64,000 nt of DNA from CAYHIW01 sp964356745 (GTDB lineage Bacteria > Patescibacteriota > Microgenomatia > UBA1406 > GWC2-37-13): assembly GCA_964356745.1 (NCBI GenBank), contig CAYHIW010000001.1, forward strand, positions 1 through 64,000. The letters are read 5' to 3'. Every line of letters begins with the position of its first letter. Within the stretch, counting starts at the first letter, position 1. The position numbers and the translations under genes were made by a program. This document shows, in pieces, positions 60,161 to 64,000 of this stretch. The notes under the pieces were generated by a model. That model had not been told where the DNA came from. It saw only the letters and a program-made list of their open reading frames with translations, and did no database searches.

Positions 60161-60487
60161 TTATTTGAGTGTATCAATTTTTGATGCGACGATGAAGTCA
60201 TTTAAAGACAGTCCTTTGATTGCGTGTGTGAAAAGAGTAATTGTAACTTTGTTCCAGTTATGCAAAGCAATATCAGGATGATGTCCTTCAGACTCTGCCA
60301 ACTCTGCCACGTTATTGACAAACTTTACCGCTTCTTTAAAATCTTTGAATTTGAACGTTCGCGTAATTAATGTATCGTCAACAACACCCCACTGTGGAAC
60401 TTTGTCAAGATGCCCTTCAAAATCACTCCTCTTCATCGGCTTTGCATCTCCTTCACATGGAACACATTTTTGAGCTGTCAAATCCAT
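60161..60487 (-). CDS. Pterin-4a-carbinolamine dehydratase
   Basis: 108 residues from the ATG at 60487, 7 bases after TATAAT. CVPCEGDAKPM at the start, FKFKDFKEAVKFVNNVAELAE, and the active-site HHPDIALHNWNKVTITLFTH. It recycles tetrahydrobiopterin from aromatic hydroxylases; bacteria without those still keep it, perhaps for other pterin work. An upstream ATG at 60514 would lie beyond the promoter. Confidence 0.93.
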   Translation of the reverse strand: MDLTAQKCVPCEGDAKPMKRSDFEGHLDKVPQWGVVDDTLITRTFKFKDFKEAVKFVNNVAELAESEGHHPDIALHNWNKVTITLFTHAIKGLSLNDFIVASKIDTLK

Positions 60488-60494
60488 CAATTCA

Positions 60495-60502
60495 ATTATA
60501 CT
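60495..60502. promoter_or_regulatory. Overlapping divergent -10 boxes of PCD and PAP2 genes
   Basis: Minus TATAAT (60500-60495) is 7 bases before the ATG at 60487. Plus TATACT (60497-60502) is 6 bases before the ATG at 60509. The boxes share four base pairs and the start codons are 21 bases apart. Confidence 0.6.
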
Positions 60503-60508
60503 AAGAAT

Positions 60509-61135
60509 ATGCACAAAAAAGGATTGCTTATGCTAGGTTCTTTTTTATTTTTCTTGGGATTTGTGATCTTTACTTTTCTTGTAAAGTCGGATGTGTTTAC
60601 GCAACTTGATTTTAATGCACTGGTTAAAATTCAGGATGCAGTCCCACGCAAAATCGACAAGCTACTCAATATATTTGCACTTATCGGAACTTTCCCTATC
60701 GTCACTATCTTTTTAATATCGTTTTTGGTTTTGAGGAAAAAATTAAGTGGTGTCATCATCTTCTTCTCTTATCTTTCGGCACATGCTTTGGAATTTATTT
60801 TTAAAGAGATCTCAAAACAAGCCGGACCTCCCTACTTATTTCACAGACGCTATGAAGCTGCAGGATTTGATAAATCATACGTTCTACCAGACTCATCGTA
60901 TCCATCAGGACATGCGATGAGAGCTGTCTTTATGTTAATTGTTATTTGTTATTTGTTAATAGGTAATAGAAGGCTGCCAAAAAACAAAAAAATCACCGGA
61001 CTTATTTTTTTAAGTTCTGTTGCGGTGGGGATTATTGTTTCGAAAGCAGTGTTTGGCGAACATTGGGTGACAGATCTTGTTGGAGGTGGAATGCTCGGAG
61101 TCTCTCTTGCCTGTTTTGCACTTCTCTTTCTTTAA
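60509..61135 (+). CDS. PAP2-family membrane phosphatase
   Basis: 208 residues from the ATG at 60509. About six membrane helices. PAP2 motifs: KEISKQAGPP region (KxxxxxxRP variant), PSGHAM (motif 2) and SKAVFGEHWVTDLVGG (motif 3, SRxxxxxHxxxD variant with Lys for Arg). Such enzymes remove phosphate from lipid carriers such as undecaprenyl pyrophosphate or phosphatidate. Its last four bases overlap mscL. Confidence 0.88.
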   Translation: MHKKGLLMLGSFLFFLGFVIFTFLVKSDVFTQLDFNALVKIQDAVPRKIDKLLNIFALIGTFPIVTIFLISFLVLRKKLSGVIIFFSYLSAHALEFIFKEISKQAGPPYLFHRRYEAAGFDKSYVLPDSSYPSGHAMRAVFMLIVICYLLIGNRRLPKNKKITGLIFLSSVAVGIIVSKAVFGEHWVTDLVGGGMLGVSLACFALLFL

Positions 61136-61437
61136 GACTTCTTACTTTTCTCAAGTTTATCTAACCGAAGCGCTTTAACTCCGTAATATACGACAAGCGC
61201 TATGATGATAAAGTCTATGAAGCTGCTGATAAAACTTCCGTAAAGAATTTTTGCTGATCCGATTGGGATGTAAGCGGTCTGCAACCCTTTTGCTGAACCC
61301 AAAATAAGTCCAAGAAACGGATTGATAAGATCAGTCACCATCGACGTAACCAATTTTTGGATTGCTCCACCTAGAATAAAACCAACCGCCAACCCAACGA
61401 CTCCCTTTTCTCGAATAAAGTCAATAAAACCGCGCAT
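61132..61437 (-). CDS. mscL: Large-conductance mechanosensitive channel MscL
   Basis: 101 residues from the ATG at 61437 (MRGFIDFIREKGVVGLAVGF), with TAGAAT seven bases upstream. The amphipathic N-terminal helix and pore helix GLAVGFILGGAIQKLVTS with MVTDLINPFLG, then the second helix and a basic tail (LRLDKLEKSKKS), are all typical. It releases osmolytes on sudden hypo-osmotic shock. A small 7-helix-less loop is shorter than in E. coli MscL. Confidence 0.93.
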   Translation of the reverse strand: MRGFIDFIREKGVVGLAVGFILGGAIQKLVTSMVTDLINPFLGLILGSAKGLQTAYIPIGSAKILYGSFISSFIDFIIIALVVYYGVKALRLDKLEKSKKS

Positions 61438-61470
61438 ATCAATAATTCTAATACATACATTATTCATATG

Positions 61471-61499
61471 TTGACAAGGGAGTTGTTTTTATTTAATCT
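61471..61499 (+). promoter_or_regulatory. Promoter TTGACA-17-TAATCT before a micro-protein and pilB
   Basis: TTGACA (61471-61476), 17 bases, TAATCT (61494-61499). It would give a leader of about 23 bases before the ATG at 61529. A TACAAT at 61513-61518 is a second candidate. Confidence 0.5.
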
Positions 61500-61528
61500 A
61501 AAAGTAGCAGTTACAATTTCAAACCATT

Positions 61529-61675
61529 ATGGCAAAAAGAAAATCTTCATCTCGAGCTAAAAAATACGATCCCCAGAAATCCCCCATCATTCAGGTTGGG
61601 GTAGTTGTTATTCTTGTTAGCGCCCTCTTTATTATGGCGTCACTTGCAAAACGATTTCCCAATCTTTTCTTTTAA
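61529..61675 (+). CDS. Small single-pass membrane protein, 48 residues
   Basis: Starts MAKRKSSSRAKKYDPQK, a basic cytoplasmic tail, with one membrane helix (about 20-39) and a short end (AKRFPNLFF). It lies between a consensus promoter and pilB and may be part of the type IV pilus unit. No family was recognised; support is the promoter, composition and position. Confidence 0.55.
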   Translation: MAKRKSSSRAKKYDPQKSPIIQVGVVVILVSALFIMASLAKRFPNLFF

Positions 61676-61708
61676 TTTCGACCCCGTCAATCTGGTATTC
61701 TGAATTGT

Positions 61709-63397
61709 ATGGTACTGACCGATGATCAACTCATCTCGCTTGTTCTAAGCACCAAACTCATTGACGAAAAAGGACTCGCTGAAGTTAAAAAATATGCGCA
61801 AAACGCAGATGTTTCACTCTCTGACGCACTTCTTGAGAAGAATATTATTTCTGACGAATACTTTGGAGTACTCGTAAGTCAGGCTCTTCACATCCCTTTT
61901 GTAAGGCTATCCAAACTCACCATAGCAGACGAAATTCTCCATATTGTCCCAGAGAGACTTGCACGTAAACACAAAGTCATTGCATTCTCGCGTGATGCAC
62001 ATGGCATAAATCTTGCCATGACCAACCCTAAGGATGTAGTTGTTACCGATCTTTTGAAGCGAAAAACCGGACAAACCATTACGCCCTATTATGCTACTGA
62101 ACGAGACATCAACAACACATTTCATTTTTATAAAAAAGAACTCCAACAAAAATTCAACGCTCTTCTCAAGAAATACGCCAAAAAAGCAGATGGTGGACTA
62201 GGCGACCTGCCTGTTGCCAAAATCGTCGACACTCTTATCGACTTTGCCTATCAAAATCATTCATCAGATCTTCACGTTGAACCACGCGACAAAGACGCAT
62301 TGGTACGATTTCGTATTGATGGCATCTTACATGACATGCTCTTTGTCCCTAAAGATCTCCACGAAAGAATCATTTCAAGAATTAAGGTCATGTCGCGTCT
62401 CAGAACCGATGAACACCTCGCGTCACAAGACGGTAAAATGCGCTTAAGACTCGAAGAGGAGACGTTAGATATTCGCGTCTCAATACTTCCGATTGTTGAT
62501 GGAGAAAAAGCCGTTCTTCGACTTCTCTCTTCAAGGTCAAACCAACTTTCGCTTGTTGATCTTGGAATGAGTGAATCTGATCTTAAGAAAGTTCACACCG
62601 CAATTGCCAAACCTCACGGCATGATTTTATCAACCGGTCCAACGGGATCTGGAAAATCAACTTCTGTGTATGCGATTCTTAAACTTCTCAACACAAGAGA
62701 GAAAAATATTACCACCATAGAAGACCCTGTTGAATATCGTATAAAGGGAGTCAATCAAATTCATGTTAATCCCAAAGCCAACCTAACATTTGCAAGTGGA
62801 CTTCGCGCCATATTACGGCAGGACCCAAACATCGTACTCGTTGGGGAAATCCGCGACATTGAAACAGCGGGAATTGCCGTAAATGCTGCGCTTACCGGAC
62901 ATATGGTTTTATCAACACTTCACACCAATGACGCTTCAACCGCACTTCCCCGTCTTATCGACATGAAGGTTGAACCATTTCTTGTGGCGTCCACCATCAA
63001 AATTATTATTGGTCAGAGACTTATACGTAAGCTCTGTGAGAACTGTAAAATTTCCTATACGACAACCATCGAAGAACTCAAAAAACATCTTTCTGATAGG
63101 ATGATTCAAAAACATTTTATTCCTATTGGACAGCAAAACGAAGTTCGTTTTTATAAAGGGCAGGGCTGCAAACTATGTCATAACACAGGTTATGCCGGAC
63201 GTATTGGTGTTTTTGAAGTTCTTGAAGTAACAAATGCCATTCGAACACTTATTACCGATAAAAAAGATTCTGATGTGATACAGAAAGCAGCCTATGACGA
63301 AGGAATGACAAGTATGCTCGATGACGGCATCATAAAAGTTACCAAAGGATTGACTACTATCGAAGAAGTTCTCCGCGTAACACAGGTCGAATCATAA
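61709..63397 (+). CDS. pilB: Type IV pilus assembly ATPase PilB (GspE family)
   Basis: 562 residues: N-terminal GspE/PilB domain (1-145), Asp box and His box region (SDLHVEPRDKDALVRFRIDG, 186-205), Walker A GPTGSGKST (310-318), Walker B ILVGEIRDIETAG, and a tetracysteine zinc site CENCKIS...CKLC near 440-485. It powers pilus extension. Followed by pilC after 2 bases. Confidence 0.95.
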   Translation: MVLTDDQLISLVLSTKLIDEKGLAEVKKYAQNADVSLSDALLEKNIISDEYFGVLVSQALHIPFVRLSKLTIADEILHIVPERLARKHKVIAFSRDAHGINLAMTNPKDVVVTDLLKRKTGQTITPYYATERDINNTFHFYKKELQQKFNALLKKYAKKADGGLGDLPVAKIVDTLIDFAYQNHSSDLHVEPRDKDALVRFRIDGILHDMLFVPKDLHERIISRIKVMSRLRTDEHLASQDGKMRLRLEEETLDIRVSILPIVDGEKAVLRLLSSRSNQLSLVDLGMSESDLKKVHTAIAKPHGMILSTGPTGSGKSTSVYAILKLLNTREKNITTIEDPVEYRIKGVNQIHVNPKANLTFASGLRAILRQDPNIVLVGEIRDIETAGIAVNAALTGHMVLSTLHTNDASTALPRLIDMKVEPFLVASTIKIIIGQRLIRKLCENCKISYTTTIEELKKHLSDRMIQKHFIPIGQQNEVRFYKGQGCKLCHNTGYAGRIGVFEVLEVTNAIRTLITDKKDSDVIQKAAYDEGMTSMLDDGIIKVTKGLTTIEEVLRVTQVES

Positions 63398-63399
63398 GT

Positions 63400-64000
63400 A
63401 TGAAAACAAGTAAGATTTCGTTGTCCATAAACGACAAAATAGGTTTGTTTGGAAATCTTGCAACAATGCTTGCTGCGGGAATTTCGATCCTTGAAGTTGT
63501 TGACTCGCTTCTGGAAGACGTCAAAGGAGGCCAGAAAAAAATATTAGAAAGACTGCGTGCAGACATAACCCAAGGTAAGCCAATCCACGAATCATTCTCT
63601 TACTTTCCCAATAGTTTTGACCGAGTAACAATTAATATCATAAAAGCAGCAGAACAAGCGGGCACCCTCGACACAACCTTGAAAGATCTTAAAAAACACA
63701 TTCAACAAGAACATGAATTTATTGACAAAGTTAAGTCAGCCCTCACCTATCCTGTTGTTATTTTTGTCGTGTTTATTGGAGTCATGCTTATGATCCTCAT
63801 TGTTGTTATTCCCAAAATCGCAGTCGTCTTTACGCGACTCCACGTCGAGCTTCCTCTACCAACACGCATTCTCATCTTCGTCTCAGACCTCTTGATCAAA
63901 AATACATTTTTGTTTATTGCCGGAATTGTAGCGTTCGTAGCAATCATTTTTTTTATCTACAAAAATAACAGAAAACTTCTTCTTAATTCAATTTTTTCAC
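63400..64000 (+). CDS. pilC: Type IV pilus inner-membrane protein PilC (GspF), N-terminal 200 residues (cut by window edge)
   Basis: Open from the ATG at 63400 to the edge. LFGNLATMLAAGISILEVVDSL is the start of the first GspF domain, with GKPIHESFSYFP and IKAAEQAGTLDTTL following, and a membrane helix (about 113-135: YPVVIFVVFIGVMLMIL). It is the platform protein of the pilus machine with PilB. Confidence 0.92.
   Translation, partial: MKTSKISLSINDKIGLFGNLATMLAAGISILEVVDSLLEDVKGGQKKILERLRADITQGKPIHESFSYFPNSFDRVTINIIKAAEQAGTLDTTLKDLKKHIQQEHEFIDKVKSALTYPVVIFVVFIGVMLMILIVVIPKIAVVFTRLHVELPLPTRILIFVSDLLIKNTFLFIAGIVAFVAIIFFIYKNNRKLLLNSIFS

Noticed and set aside
1..64000. TGA read as glycine, as in some candidate phyla
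   Set aside because: TGA ends many full-length genes in ATGA overlaps (3238, 37130, 44167, 52715, 55812), and no gene needs read-through of TGA.
1..64000. CRISPR array or cas genes
   Set aside because: No regularly spaced direct repeats of 24-40 bases were seen; the Cas4-like nuclease stands beside era without other cas genes.

Overview
This 64 kb window is densely coded (about 38% GC by eye), with genes on both strands, many 1-4 base overlaps and almost no empty DNA. The gene content suggests a member of the Candidate Phyla Radiation / Patescibacteria, most likely Microgenomates. Pointers are the many small VirB2-like membrane proteins, the DUF4012, DUF2298 and DUF2130 families, a compact ValRS, an archaeal-type ATP-dependent DNA ligase, and an rpmH-yidC-jag block without rnpA. 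The lineage is an inference. The code is standard: TGA ends many genes in ATGA overlaps, and TAG is also a normal stop.

Layout. 1-5.9 kb (minus strand): recF (partial), a UMP kinase-methyltransferase fusion, a VirB2-like protein, an M50-like protease and a ClpC-like unfoldase with a C-terminal zinc ribbon. 5.9-13.8 kb: an envelope block with a VanY-type carboxypeptidase, a transglycosylase-like protein, a VirB6/TrbL-like protein, a Cys-rich pilin-like protein and a 998-residue orphan. 13.8-17.6 kb: jag, yidC, rpmH, valS. 17.6-25 kb: a DUF2298 protein, a small RNA facing a 48-codon ORF, two glycosyltransferases, DNA ligase and Fic. 25-33.9 kb: two pilin-like proteins, a phosphatase-like propeller protein, a PH protein, a lone 5S rRNA gene, and DUF2130, DUF4012, PD40 and hydrolase genes. 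33.9-41.4 kb: DEAD helicase, RRM protein, sugar dehydrogenase, GH130-like protein, cupin, SemiSWEET, tRNA-Gln and a DUF2806 protein. 41.4-51.7 kb: rarA, era, a PD-(D/E)XK nuclease, metG, gltX, sod, cupredoxin, trmD, yidD, HIT. 51.7-58.5 kb: central carbon genes (gap with an internal amber codon, pgk, an aldolase, a zwf-gnd fusion) with tRNA-Pro, a nuclease and cutA. 58.5-64 kb: CHRD-like protein, flavodoxin, PCD, PAP2, mscL, then pilB-pilC running off the edge.

Regulation. Most genes that begin a transcription unit have a TATAAT-like box only 5-9 bases before the start codon and no Shine-Dalgarno sequence, which points to leaderless mRNAs. Several divergent pairs overlap their -10 boxes in 16-28 bp of shared DNA. 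Strong Shine-Dalgarno sites are rare and occur at 44.2 and 58.6 kb. Two families of short repeats have been absorbed in frame into proteins.

The observations most worth checking are the zwf-gnd and pyrH-methyltransferase fusions, the amber codon in gap, the small RNA / 48-codon ORF pair at 19.7-19.9 kb, the leaderless and overlapping divergent promoters, and the metal-binding tails on ClpC and superoxide dismutase.
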